Assembly: GCA_902494715.1 (NCBI GenBank)
Contig: CABUUJ010000064.1
Coordinates: 1 to 11,052, forward strand
Source: an uncultured Collinsella sp.
Lineage (GTDB): Bacteria; Actinomycetota; Coriobacteriia; Coriobacteriales; Coriobacteriaceae
Length of the DNA: 11,052 nucleotides
Direction of reading: 5' to 3'
A program made the position numbers and the translations under genes. The notes below the pieces were generated by a model. It worked only from the letters and a program-made list of their open reading frames with translations, made no database searches and was not told where the DNA came from. This document shows, one piece after another, positions 1 through 6,757 of this stretch. Numbering within the stretch: the stretch's first letter is position 1; every line of letters begins with the position of its first letter.

Positions 1-1152
1 CAGGGCGGCATGCCCTGGGACCGAGGCACTGCCGCTCCGGCGACCCAGCCTGCGCCGACCCCCAAGCCTGCCGCGCTGACATCTCAGCCTACACCGGCTC
101 CGATGTCCCAGCCCGCCTCCCCGGCTCCCGCGCCTGCTGCATCGACCGTGCCGGTGTCCAAGCCCAACAACGCCGCCCAGGTTGCTGCCGCCGGCGCCGC
201 CGAGACCCCCGCGGTTGAGGATGCCGGCGAGCTCCAGCGCAAATGGGCCGAGGTCGTCGAGCGCGTCAAAGCTCAGCAAGCCTCCTACGCGGCTCTTCTG
301 CTCAACGCCCGCGCCACGGCCGACGACGGCTCCAAGCTCACGGTCTCGTTCCCCGCGGGCTCGACCTTTGCCATCAAGATGCTCGGTCGCGCCGACACGC
401 AGTCGGTGGTCCTGCCGACAGTCAGTGCGGTCTTCGGTCGTCGCACCGTCGACTATGTCCTGAATGGGGGTGGCACGCCGGCTCCTCAACATGAGGAGCA
501 TTCTCCATCTGCACGGGCTGCGGCATCTGCGGACCCGCAACCCGTGTCCTCGGCGGCCACTGCATCCTCGAGCACCAGCGCGACGCAGCCAAAAGCGGCA
601 CCGGTGGCGGCACCGACCCCGTCGGCGCCTGAACCCGCTGCGCCCAAACCGGCCGCTCCGGTCCCCGCGCCCAAGCCCGCCGCCGCGCCTGCGCCCAAGT
701 CATCCGACCTGGCTAAGGCCCCCTGGCTGCGCTCCGACAACCCTGCCGGCGCTCCTGCCACGGGCGAGCTCCCGACCGAGCCCGCGCCCCGCGCACCCGA
801 GCGGGCGTCCGCTCCCAAGACTCAGCCGTCTGCGCAGGCTGCGCCGTGGGAATCCGAGCAGGTGCCCTACGACGACGCCATGGTCGGCGGTTTTGCTGCC
901 GATGCCGGCGGGGACGATCTGCCCCCGTTCGACGTGCCGGGTGCGGCGTCCGCGCCCAAGGCCGCTGCTGTGGCACCCGCAGCCTCTGCAAACGACGACG
1001 TCCCCGCCGCTCCCTGGGAATCCAATCCCGGTGCTGGCAGCCCCTTCGGCCATCAGGGCGCAGCCCCGAGCATCCCGCAGACCGAGGACGAGGCCAAGGC
1101 CCTCATCCGCAGCGTCTTTGGCCAGGCCACCATCTTCAAGCCGGTGGAGTAG
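1..1152 (+). CDS. dnaX: DNA polymerase III subunit gamma/tau, C-terminal part (5' end outside window)
   Basis: This is the tail of the clamp-loader ATPase subunit that loads the sliding clamp and links the polymerases at the replication fork. The frame is open from base 1, so the Met at base 10 is internal, and 383 codons are visible. The AAA+ ATPase domain lies upstream of the window. Bases 229-470 encode a compact alpha/beta segment starting ELQRKWAEVVERV, with a LTVSFPAGSTFAIKML strand-helix stretch. It resembles the post-ATPase tau domain of Gram-positive DnaX. A Pro/Ala-rich, probably disordered stretch follows (about 225 codons), carrying repeated Pro-Trp motifs. A conserved-looking end, EDEAKALIRSVFGQATIFKP, lies at bases 1084-1146. 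The ybaB and recR genes downstream fit the usual dnaX neighbourhood and support the call. The domain match is from memory; the N-terminal motifs that would prove it are not in view. Confidence 0.87.
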   Translation, partial: QGGMPWDRGTAAPATQPAPTPKPAALTSQPTPAPMSQPASPAPAPAASTVPVSKPNNAAQVAAAGAAETPAVEDAGELQRKWAEVVERVKAQQASYAALLLNARATADDGSKLTVSFPAGSTFAIKMLGRADTQSVVLPTVSAVFGRRTVDYVLNGGGTPAPQHEEHSPSARAAASADPQPVSSAATASSSTSATQPKAAPVAAPTPSAPEPAAPKPAAPVPAPKPAAAPAPKSSDLAKAPWLRSDNPAGAPATGELPTEPAPRAPERASAPKTQPSAQAAPWESEQVPYDDAMVGGFAADAGGDDLPPFDVPGAASAPKAAAVAPAASANDDVPAAPWESNPGAGSPFGHQGAAPSIPQTEDEAKALIRSVFGQATIFKPVE

Positions 1153-1173
1153 CTGCGCAGGCGGGTATACTGC

Positions 1174-1647
1174 TCAAGAAGAGGACCCCTTGTCCGGGCG
1201 CATCTGTATTTCGGACATGTGTAGTGTGGTGCCGCGTATGTCGCATTTGAGCAGACAGGTGCGTGACGGTCGGCCTAGGATGCTGAGGTCGATACGATAC
1301 GTCGCATGGCTGTCCGTGTACTCGACTTGCTCGGCGTTAATGGTTGCTCCGATTGCCAAATAAACGCCTAGCTCGGCATCGACAATCTTGAAGTCCTTTA
1401 TCTTGACCTTGAACTCTTGATAGAGGGACGGGCTGTTGTAGTAGACGGTTCGGGTTCCGTCGGTGCACTCATCGGTCGTCTCCCATTTGACGACGGGCTG
1501 GTCCGAGCTGGCTATCAGCAGTTCTGCTCCAAAAGCTATGGCATGGGTGATGACAACCAGCAATGCCCAGCCGACAAAGAGATAGAGAACCACATATGCA
1601 ACGGGGTGTTTTGAGCGGATGTTTTGGAGCGCGTTGGGGGCATTCAT
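1174..1647 (-). CDS. Small single-pass membrane protein of unknown function
   Basis: A 157-residue protein of no recognised family. The start at 1647 is supported by a GGAGG Shine-Dalgarno (minus-strand reading of 1654-1658) six bases upstream and by a TATAAT box at 1682-1687. Residues 16-46 are strongly hydrophobic (VAYVVLYLFVGWALLVV and onward) after a short basic N-terminus, so one membrane helix with the remaining 110 residues probably outside. That outer part is mostly strand-like, polar, and has three cysteines (C61, C131, C135). The gene converges on dnaX with only 21 bases between the two stop codons and lies between dnaX and ybaB on the opposite strand. It has more mixed codon use than the neighbours, which may mean a lineage-specific insertion. 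A lipoprotein is unlikely because no lipobox cysteine follows the helix. Confidence 0.75.
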   Translation of the reverse strand: MNAPNALQNIRSKHPVAYVVLYLFVGWALLVVITHAIAFGAELLIASSDQPVVKWETTDECTDGTRTVYYNSPSLYQEFKVKIKDFKIVDAELGVYLAIGATINAEQVEYTDSHATYRIDLSILGRPSRTCLLKCDIRGTTLHMSEIQMRPDKGSSS

Positions 1648-1681
1648 GGGGCACCTCCAAATTACTATCTATGGCAATCAA

Positions 1682-1687
1682 ATTATA
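1682..1687 (-). promoter_or_regulatory. Promoter -10 box of the minus-strand membrane gene
   Basis: Read on the minus strand this is a perfect TATAAT. A weak -35-like GTGACG lies 15 bases further upstream, which is short. Transcription would start near 1675, giving a leader of about 28 bases with the Shine-Dalgarno GGAGG. The position fits the gene well; the -35 assignment is uncertain. Confidence 0.55.
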
Positions 1688-1790
1688 CCCCGCTGCCATG
1701 CGCGTCACCGTGAGCAACGGATCGGCATGCAGGTCTTTAGCGGTGCACATGAAATGTCGGATTCCGGCTCTACAAGATTTAGCTTTCAAT

Positions 1791-1825
1791 ATTATGCAGA
1801 TGCGAATTATTCAACTTTGCATAAT
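1791..1825. repeat. Inverted repeat, possible hairpin
   Basis: The arms are ATTATGCAGA (1791-1800) and TTTGCATAAT (1816-1825). Eight bases match perfectly, extended by a G-T and an A-T pair around a 15-base loop. No T-run follows, so a terminator is not supported. It could be a regulator-binding dyad for one of the divergent promoters or a leftover of a mobile element. Confidence 0.35.
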
Positions 1826-1903
1826 CTTCGGGTGCGGCTTGCACTCCAGGACATGTATATCGACTGAGGTAGCGTGACTGCCCCGCTTGCTGGCCGCGCG
1901 CCG

Positions 1904-1912
1904 TGGTACGAT
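1904..1912 (+). promoter_or_regulatory. Extended -10 promoter for ybaB-recR
   Basis: The bases TGGTACGAT form a TGn extension plus a TACGAT -10 box. No good -35 lies at 16-18 bases upstream, as is common for extended -10 promoters. Transcription would begin near 1919 and give a GC-rich leader of about 70 bases before ybaB. This is a pattern match only. Confidence 0.35.
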
Positions 1913-1987
1913 TTTTGAGTTTGAAAGTCCCGCCGCGTCCCGGCTGCCCTTGCAGCTCGGCGTGCGGCCGCACGTAAAGGAGCCATC

Positions 1988-2308
1988 ATGGCCGGTATGA
2001 ACATGCAGCAGATGATGAAGCAGGCTCGTAAGATGCAGGAGCAGCTTGCCGCCGCGCAGGAGAACCTCAAGTCCCAGACCGTCGACGCCTCTGCCGGCGG
2101 CGGTATGGTCAAGGTGACCGTTAACGGCGAGATGGAGCTCGTCAATCTCACCATCGATCCCGATGCGCTCGATCCCGAGGACGTCGATATGCTGCAGGAC
2201 ATGATCATGGCTGCCGTCAACGAGGCCGTCCGCGGCGTCAACGAGCTCGCCAACAAGCAGATGGGCGCCATCACCGGCGGCCTCAACATCCCGGGCATGC
2301 CGTTCTAA
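1988..2308 (+). CDS. ybaB: YbaB/EbfC family nucleoid-associated protein
   Basis: A 106-residue protein, the usual size for the family. YbaB proteins are small DNA-binding dimers that coat the nucleoid and are nearly always encoded next to recR, as here. Visible features are the Met/Gln/Lys-rich N-terminal helix (MNMQQMMKQARKMQEQLAAA), the central strand region with GGGMVKVTVNGEMELVNLTI, and the C-terminal helix followed by a Gly/Pro/Met-rich end (GGLNIPGMPF). The start at 1988 is fixed by an AAAGGAG ribosome site at 1976-1982. The stop is 13 bases before recR, so the two are probably one transcript. The family assignment is firm. The exact cellular role of YbaB proteins is still loosely defined in general. 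Confidence 0.95.
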   Translation: MAGMNMQQMMKQARKMQEQLAAAQENLKSQTVDASAGGGMVKVTVNGEMELVNLTIDPDALDPEDVDMLQDMIMAAVNEAVRGVNELANKQMGAITGGLNIPGMPF

Positions 2309-2321
2309 GACACGCATATAT

Positions 2322-2918
2322 ATGAGTGCGAATCACAGTCTGCAAAAACTGCTCGATGAGCTGGGCCGTCTGCCGGGCATTGGTCCCAAGTCGGCCCAGC
2401 GCATCGCCTATTACCTGCTCGAGGCCGATGCCGAGGAGGCCCGCCGCCTGGCCGAGGCCATCCTGGAGGTTAAGCAGGAGGTCCACTTTTGCAGCCGTTG
2501 CTTTAACTACGCCACGGCCGACGAGTGCTCCATCTGCCAGGACCCGATGCGCGATACCACTCGCATTTGCGTGGTGGGCGAGCCGCGCGACGTTCAGGCA
2601 ATCGAGCGCACGGGCAGCTACCATGGCCTCTACCATGTGCTGGGCGGCGTGATCAGCCCCATGGACAAGATCGGTCCCGAGCAGCTGCATATCCGCGAGC
2701 TGCTGGCGCGCCTGGGCCACGAGGATATCCACGAGGTCATTATCGCCACCAACCCCAATATCGAGGGCGAGACCACGGCGAGCTACCTTGCTCGCACCAT
2801 CAAGCCACTGGGCGTCGAGGTGTCGCGTCTGGCGAGCGGCCTGCCCGTGGGTGGCGACCTGGAGTATGCCGACGAGCTCACGCTCGGCCGCGCTATCGAG
2901 GCCCGCCGCGCGATCTAG
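2322..2918 (+). CDS. recR: Recombination mediator protein RecR
   Basis: A full-length 198-residue RecR. With RecO, and often RecF, it helps load RecA onto single-stranded gaps during recombinational repair. Domain order matches the family: a helix-hairpin-helix at about residues 10-30 with LPGIGPKSAQR, a four-cysteine zinc finger (C57, C60, C69, C72), a Toprim domain from about residue 81 with the acidic GEP motif (E87), and a C-terminal ASGLPVGGDLEYADELTL stretch typical of RecR. The start chosen gives the normal N-terminus. No Shine-Dalgarno is seen in the 13 bases after ybaB (an ATAT-rich spacer), so translation probably depends on coupling to ybaB. No anomalies were seen in the key residues. 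Confidence 0.97.
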   Translation: MSANHSLQKLLDELGRLPGIGPKSAQRIAYYLLEADAEEARRLAEAILEVKQEVHFCSRCFNYATADECSICQDPMRDTTRICVVGEPRDVQAIERTGSYHGLYHVLGGVISPMDKIGPEQLHIRELLARLGHEDIHEVIIATNPNIEGETTASYLARTIKPLGVEVSRLASGLPVGGDLEYADELTLGRAIEARRAI

Positions 2919-2941
2919 GCGGCGTCAGCTCCGCGGCATGT

Positions 2942-2962
2942 CCCGTCGGCCTGCCGCACGGG
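2942..2962 (+). terminator. GC-rich hairpin after recR, possible terminator
   Basis: CCCGT-CGGC pairs with GCCG-C-ACGGG around a CT turn with one bulged C, starting 23 bases after the recR stop. The stem is strong but no U-run follows. It is a weak candidate for a terminator or a 3'-end stabilising hairpin of the ybaB-recR transcript. Confidence 0.3.
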
Positions 2963-2991
2963 GCGCTCATAATTGGGCACGTGTTCATGCA

Positions 2992-3077
2992 TTTGTTGTG
3001 CAACAAACCTGCTTTTCATCCGCTTATCGCGTGGATGGGTCCACTTGCACCTCGTATTTGCCCATTCGTTGCGCAAC
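2992..3077. promoter_or_regulatory. Pair of GTTG-N2-CAAC dyads, candidate operators
   Basis: Two near-identical dyads lie upstream of the kinase operon. One at 2995-3004 (GTTGTGCAAC) extends to a 16-base TTTGTTG-TG-CAACAAA at 2992-3007. The other at 3068-3077 (GTTGCGCAAC) is a perfect palindrome. Their starts are 73 bases apart, close to seven helical turns, so both would face the same side of the DNA. The second covers the place where the -35 box of the predicted promoter would be, as a repressor site would. No regulator gene for them is seen in the window; the operator role is inferred. Confidence 0.4.
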
Positions 3078-3090
3078 CTTTTTGGTTCGC

Positions 3091-3099
3091 TGATACACT
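3091..3099 (+). promoter_or_regulatory. Extended -10 promoter of the kinase operon
   Basis: The bases TGATACACT give a TGn extension with a TACACT -10 box. The only -35-like hexamer, TTGCGC (3069-3074), is 19 bases upstream and inside the second dyad. Predicted transcription start is near 3106, about 56 bases before the start codon of the first operon gene. Confidence 0.4.
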
Positions 3100-3121
3100 C
3101 AAATGTGGATATGAAAGAATG

Positions 3122-3146
3122 CGCCGCTTTTAAGCGGCGTGTTTTT
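3122..3146 (+). terminator. Terminator-like hairpin just before the kinase operon
   Basis: A stem of CGCCGC (3122-3127) and GCGGCG (3134-3139) with loop TTTTAA is followed by TGTTTTT. This is a standard intrinsic terminator shape. It lies after the predicted promoter and only three bases before the Shine-Dalgarno GGAGGAG (3150-3156). It may end read-through from recR, or act as an attenuator in the operon leader if the promoter call is right. Confidence 0.6.
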
Positions 3147-3161
3147 GTTGGAGGAGAACGC

Positions 3162-4067
3162 ATGCGGCCCGCTGGCACTCAGACAAAGCATGGCGCCGCG
3201 GTGCGCATGCGACGCCGGCTGGGCTTGGCGCCGCGGGCGTACGCACTGCTATCGTGCTCGCTGGTGCTGGTCATAGCTGGCGTTTCTGCCTATGGCATGA
3301 CCGTGCCGTCCATGATGCAAGCGCATGCCGCACGCGAACCGCGCGTGGGGCATGAGGTCAAAAGTGACCTGGGCACCACGACTGGATATGCTTGGGCAAG
3401 TGTGGTCGCGCATATTGTGTTTGGCACCGACGATGCGGACGGCGCCGAGGCCCCGGACAACGAAGTCACGCTTGCCAATGGCAAAACCATCGTGCTCACC
3501 AACACCAAGATCATCGATCGGTTGTCCAACAATAGCGTGGCGGCAACGGTGAATAAGGTCGAGCAGCAGAAGGGGCAGGACGCCCAGCAGTCCGGAAAGC
3601 CCGGTAGCTCGGATACTTCTGGCTCCGGCTCGGATTCGTCGAGTTCGGGCGGCGGCTCTGGGTCGGGTTCCTCTACCGGAGGGTCTGGAAACGGTGGTTC
3701 GACGGGCGGCAACACTGACAACGATGCAAACTCCGGTGGCCTTTCCGCTGCTGAGGAAGAGAGCATTCACAGTTGGCTTGTGACCAAGTACAACATGCTC
3801 GACGGCTATGTTTCTCGTGCCAATGACGTGGTCTCGACCTATAACTCTACGGGAGATCCCAGGCCGTGCGACAGCCTGGTCGGGGAGATGTTCGTCATTC
3901 GAGCCGAGTTCGGTCGTCAGACATTCTCGCCCCGGTCAAAGTGGTATCAGCAGTATGCCAATCTGTGGGGCTGTTACACCAACCTATGTCAATGGGTCGG
4001 CCATTACGGCGATGATGACGTCGCGCTCGGTAACTTCAACAATAACGTGGCGGCGCTTGCCCTATGA
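3162..4067 (+). CDS. Membrane-anchored exported protein with Ser/Gly linker, first gene of kinase operon
   Basis: A 301-residue protein of unrecognised family. The start at 3162 is chosen over an upstream in-frame ATG at 2973 because GGAGGAG lies five bases before it and because the longer version would translate the promoter and terminator region. The N-terminus is basic (several Arg up to residue 25), then one hydrophobic helix at about 26-48 (AYALLSCSLVLVIAGVSAYG). This is a signal anchor or signal peptide. Residues 49-135 are mixed, with an EVTLANGKTIVLTNTKI strand region. Residues 136-194 are a low-complexity Ser/Gly/Thr/Asp linker. Residues 195-301 form a compact domain rich in Trp and Tyr with three cysteines (C236, C271, C276). 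The stop overlaps the kinase start in ATGA, so translation is coupled. It may be the extracellular sensor or a substrate of the kinase; this is inference from gene order only. Confidence 0.78.
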   Translation: MRPAGTQTKHGAAVRMRRRLGLAPRAYALLSCSLVLVIAGVSAYGMTVPSMMQAHAAREPRVGHEVKSDLGTTTGYAWASVVAHIVFGTDDADGAEAPDNEVTLANGKTIVLTNTKIIDRLSNNSVAATVNKVEQQKGQDAQQSGKPGSSDTSGSGSDSSSSGGGSGSGSSTGGSGNGGSTGGNTDNDANSGGLSAAEEESIHSWLVTKYNMLDGYVSRANDVVSTYNSTGDPRPCDSLVGEMFVIRAEFGRQTFSPRSKWYQQYANLWGCYTNLCQWVGHYGDDDVALGNFNNNVAALAL

Positions 4068-5908
4068 TGACCGATCTTGCATCCACCACACCACAATCGC
4101 TCGGTCGCGATCCCATGGTCGGCCTGCGCCTGGCGCGTGTCGACGGGTTTGAGCCGGCTATTGCGCTCGGTCAGGACGAACTGCCTGCCTATCTGCGTCG
4201 TTTCACGATGCTGTTTGCCGACGATGCCACCATGCGCCGTGGCGGTATCGGCCGCGTGACGCGTGCCGTCAACGCCCAAGGCGAGGCCGTGGCGCTCAAG
4301 CAGCTCATCTTGCCGGCGCGCGATGAGTTCGACGACGATGCCGCTCACGAGGCGCTGGTCGCCAAGTTCAAGGCGGCGTTTCGCGAGGAATATGAATGCC
4401 ACCGCGCCCTTTCGGGCCTTAAGGGCTTTCCCCGTCTCTATGGCTGGGGCGAGGTCGATGGTGTGCCTGCAATTGTCATGGAATGGGTCGAGGGCGAGAC
4501 GCTTGCCCGCTTGCGTTCGCGACTCGCCGTGGACGATGCCGGACGCCTGTCGCCGCTTGTGGCGGCGCGTCTGGGTCGCGACCTGTTCGATCTGCTCTGC
4601 CGTATGAGCCTGGTGGGCGAGGGCTTTGTCCATCGCGATATCTCGCCCGCTAATATTATGGTGCGCACGGCGCGCCTGCCGCTTGACCGGCAGCTTGCCG
4701 AGGGCACCTTTGACCTGTGCCTGATCGACTTTGGCTCGTCGCTGGCGCTTGAGCCTGCGTCGGCCGTGGCCGGTACCGGCGGCAAGGCGTCGTTTACGGA
4801 GCGTTATGCCACGCTGCGTCGCGCGACGGTTGCCTATGCCCCGCCCGAGATGCTCACCGACGATATTCCCGACCTGCGCGCTTTGCGTATGTCGCCGGCG
4901 ATTGACGTCTATGCCGCGGCAAGCACGGTTTACGAGCTCATTGCCGGCGTCGTGCCATACGAAGCCGCGCCGAGCACTTCGGGCACCTCGGGTTCGCGCA
5001 AAAAGACGCGCGACATCGCCAGCCCCTACCGTCTCAAGATGGACACGCGGCCCGACTATCCCATTGGTGCCCATGCGCCCGGTTGCGATTTGACTCAGCT
5101 GCTTCGTCGTGAGCCCGATGTGGCGCTCGCCGCGGCCGAGCAGGCCCAGCAGCTAGGGCTTGAGCCGGATTCCGAAGAGCTACGCGATGCGCTGGCGTTT
5201 GTCGATGCCCAGCTGTTCGACGTGGTGATGGCCTGTCTGTCCAGCCATCAAAAAAATCGTCCCGAGCCGGCGGCGGTCGAGGCGGCGCTCTCGGCGTTTT
5301 GTGACCACTATGCGCAAAATGTCGGTCGTTCGCTCCGCGGCGAGCCGCTCACGCCGTGCCCCATGGATGCGTCCGGCCGCGCGGTTCGTCGCGCGCTGAT
5401 GGTCGGCGCGACGGTCGTCTGTGGCGTGGTTTGGGCTGTGGTCGTGGTTTCGGCCGCGCTGCTGGCGTCGGGCGCTCGCTTGACGGCGACTTTGGGATCG
5501 CTCGTGTGGTCTGGGTCGCTACCGGGTATTATTGCCGCACTGGCGTTGGCGCTGCCAGGCATAGCCGGCGTTGCCGCGGGGGCACTTGCGCGCGATCGGC
5601 GCTCGGGCTTCCTGCAGGGTGTGCTTGCGCTTTCTGCCTGCGAGGTTCCGGTGCTGGTTGTGGCTGCATGTAGCGTATTTTCCCAACGCGCCGTGATGGG
5701 CGGCCTTGTTGCCGCTCTGGTTGCAACCTATACGCTTACGTGGTTTTTGCTTGCGATGGGCTTTGCCTTTGAACTTCCCGTTTCGGCACCGCGACGCACA
5801 AAAGCCCAGATGGCGACTCCGCTTGCCGGTGGAGCCGCAGCTGCCCGTACTTTTGGCGGACCTGTCGAAGTATCGTCCGATTCTATTTCTACGACCAAGG
5901 AGGCCTAG
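4064..5908 (+). CDS. Membrane-attached Ser/Thr protein kinase
   Basis: A 614-residue Hanks-type kinase that would phosphorylate Ser/Thr residues on partner proteins. Visible motifs: a glycine-loop-like GGIGRV (about 60-65), the ATP-anchoring VALK lysine (K79), a helix-C glutamate candidate (E108/E109), the catalytic HRD with D192 and N197 (VHRDISPANIM), the metal-binding DFG (222-224), APPE (259-262) in place of the usual APE, DVYAAASTVYELIAGVVPYE, and a final NRPEPAAVEAAL subdomain near 398. The catalytic set is complete, so activity is expected. Residues 445-570 hold about four hydrophobic segments, and no extracellular sensor domain follows them, unlike PknB-type kinases. Extra loops lie between the HRD and DFG motifs and at about 300-380. 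The start uses the ATGA overlap with the upstream gene; ATG at 4067 is an alternative. A downstream FHA gene makes phosphothreonine signalling likely. Confidence 0.9.
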   Translation: MMTDLASTTPQSLGRDPMVGLRLARVDGFEPAIALGQDELPAYLRRFTMLFADDATMRRGGIGRVTRAVNAQGEAVALKQLILPARDEFDDDAAHEALVAKFKAAFREEYECHRALSGLKGFPRLYGWGEVDGVPAIVMEWVEGETLARLRSRLAVDDAGRLSPLVAARLGRDLFDLLCRMSLVGEGFVHRDISPANIMVRTARLPLDRQLAEGTFDLCLIDFGSSLALEPASAVAGTGGKASFTERYATLRRATVAYAPPEMLTDDIPDLRALRMSPAIDVYAAASTVYELIAGVVPYEAAPSTSGTSGSRKKTRDIASPYRLKMDTRPDYPIGAHAPGCDLTQLLRREPDVALAAAEQAQQLGLEPDSEELRDALAFVDAQLFDVVMACLSSHQKNRPEPAAVEAALSAFCDHYAQNVGRSLRGEPLTPCPMDASGRAVRRALMVGATVVCGVVWAVVVVSAALLASGARLTATLGSLVWSGSLPGIIAALALALPGIAGVAAGALARDRRSGFLQGVLALSACEVPVLVVAACSVFSQRAVMGGLVAALVATYTLTWFLLAMGFAFELPVSAPRRTKAQMATPLAGGAAAARTFGGPVEVSSDSISTTKEA

Positions 5909-5911
5909 GTC

Positions 5912-6757
5912 ATGGCATCTCAAGTTGAGCTCACCCCATGCGGGGCCATGTTTGACATCTTTAAGCGCGCGGCGCATCTGAGCCATATCGAGCTGTGCGG
6001 CTTGGTGCTTTCGTCCCGTCCGCTCGCCGACGGCCGCAGCCCGCAGAGCCGAGCCGCCGATCGCTCTTGGGTTTCCCGCTTTATCGTTCGCGCGCCGGTC
6101 GGCACGCTTCAGCAGCGCTACTTTGCCGAATACGGTACCTCGGCTGCGCGTATTATGTCGCAACTGGCCCTGCGCCAGCGCAATCCCATGGACTCCACGG
6201 CTGTGATCAATATGGTGTGCGGTCCTGCAGGTGAACCGATGGTACGCGCGCTCGAAGAGTGCCACCAGGACACGAATCTCTATCGCAACGCGCTCGATCG
6301 CCTGTCCCAGGCGGCGGAACTCATGCCCGCCGAGCGCGCCGAGGCCGTGCTGGTGCTGTTTGTCGCCGTCGGTTGTTCGGCGGATGTGCGGTCCTCGGTG
6401 AACTATGCCATCGACTACGCGCACGCGACCTGTGGCGGAGGCACATCCACGCCGCGTTCGCTTGGCATGTCGATGACCGCGGGCGAACGCGAACCCGCCC
6501 CGGCGCACCCCTTGGGCTTGCTGCGCGTACAAAACAGTTTTGTCGTGAGCGCCCCGCGCTGGATTCAGCCGAGTGAGCAGGGTGTTGAGATTGGCGCGCT
6601 GGCCACTGGTGAGGGTGATATTACCGAGGTCGGCGACGATGTCTCGGCCCGCCATGCCCATATCTGGTGCGATGCTCAAAATATCTGGCACGTCGAGGAC
6701 TTGTCGTCCACCAACGGAACCGTGGTGGTAAACGGGGCCACGCGCGTCTGCATTTAG
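5912..6757 (+). CDS. FHA-domain protein, C-terminus cut by an in-frame TAG
   Basis: A 281-codon frame starting three bases after the kinase stop, with a strong AAGGAGG ribosome site (5897-5903, inside the kinase end). FHA domains bind phosphothreonine peptides, so this is the likely reader of the upstream kinase. Residues 1-200 form a region not recognised, mostly helical (for example LDRLSQAAELMPAERAEAVL). The FHA part is at about 220-281: IGALATG, then VSARHAHI with the Ser/Arg/His of the binding loop, then VEDLSSTNGTVVVNG, the family signature. The domain normally continues with two or more strands after NG. Here TAG at 6755-6757 stops the frame right after NGATRVCI, leaving the fold incomplete. 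The missing strands are present just downstream in the same frame (next entry). The gene may be a pseudogene, a sequencing error, or a truncated but folded product. Confidence 0.85.
   Translation: MASQVELTPCGAMFDIFKRAAHLSHIELCGLVLSSRPLADGRSPQSRAADRSWVSRFIVRAPVGTLQQRYFAEYGTSAARIMSQLALRQRNPMDSTAVINMVCGPAGEPMVRALEECHQDTNLYRNALDRLSQAAELMPAERAEAVLVLFVAVGCSADVRSSVNYAIDYAHATCGGGTSTPRSLGMSMTAGEREPAPAHPLGLLRVQNSFVVSAPRWIQPSEQGVEIGALATGEGDITEVGDDVSARHAHIWCDAQNIWHVEDLSSTNGTVVVNGATRVCI

Larger units (their letters stand above)
1648..1987. other. AT-rich intergenic region between divergent genes
   Basis: About 340 bases without a convincing gene. The stretch 1660-1870 is clearly more AT-rich than its surroundings. 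It holds the minus-strand promoter at its left end, an inverted repeat (1791-1825) in the middle and the ybaB promoter and Shine-Dalgarno at its right end. Short open frames here (for example plus-strand frames from 1563 or 1619) lack ribosome sites and lack the GC-rich third positions of real local genes, so they are not called. Confidence 0.6.

Noticed and set aside
464..1363. 299-codon plus-strand frame overlapping the dnaX tail
   Set aside because: Extremely Pro/Arg-rich because it is the shifted reading of the Pro/Ala tail; it runs into the inverted membrane gene and has no ribosome site.
2973..3161. Upstream start giving the exported protein 63 more residues
   Set aside because: It would translate through the dyads, promoter and terminator-like hairpin and has no Shine-Dalgarno, whereas 3162 has GGAGGAG at the right spacing and a proper N-terminal anchor.
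4004..5074. 356-codon minus-strand frame over the kinase domain
   Set aside because: Antisense to the HRD and DFG coding region; composition typical of a shadow frame.
6755..6757. Pyrrolysine insertion at the TAG in the FHA gene
   Set aside because: Known pyrrolysine proteins are mainly methylamine methyltransferases, and no pyl genes or PYLIS-like context were seen. A plain nonsense change or a base error is far simpler.
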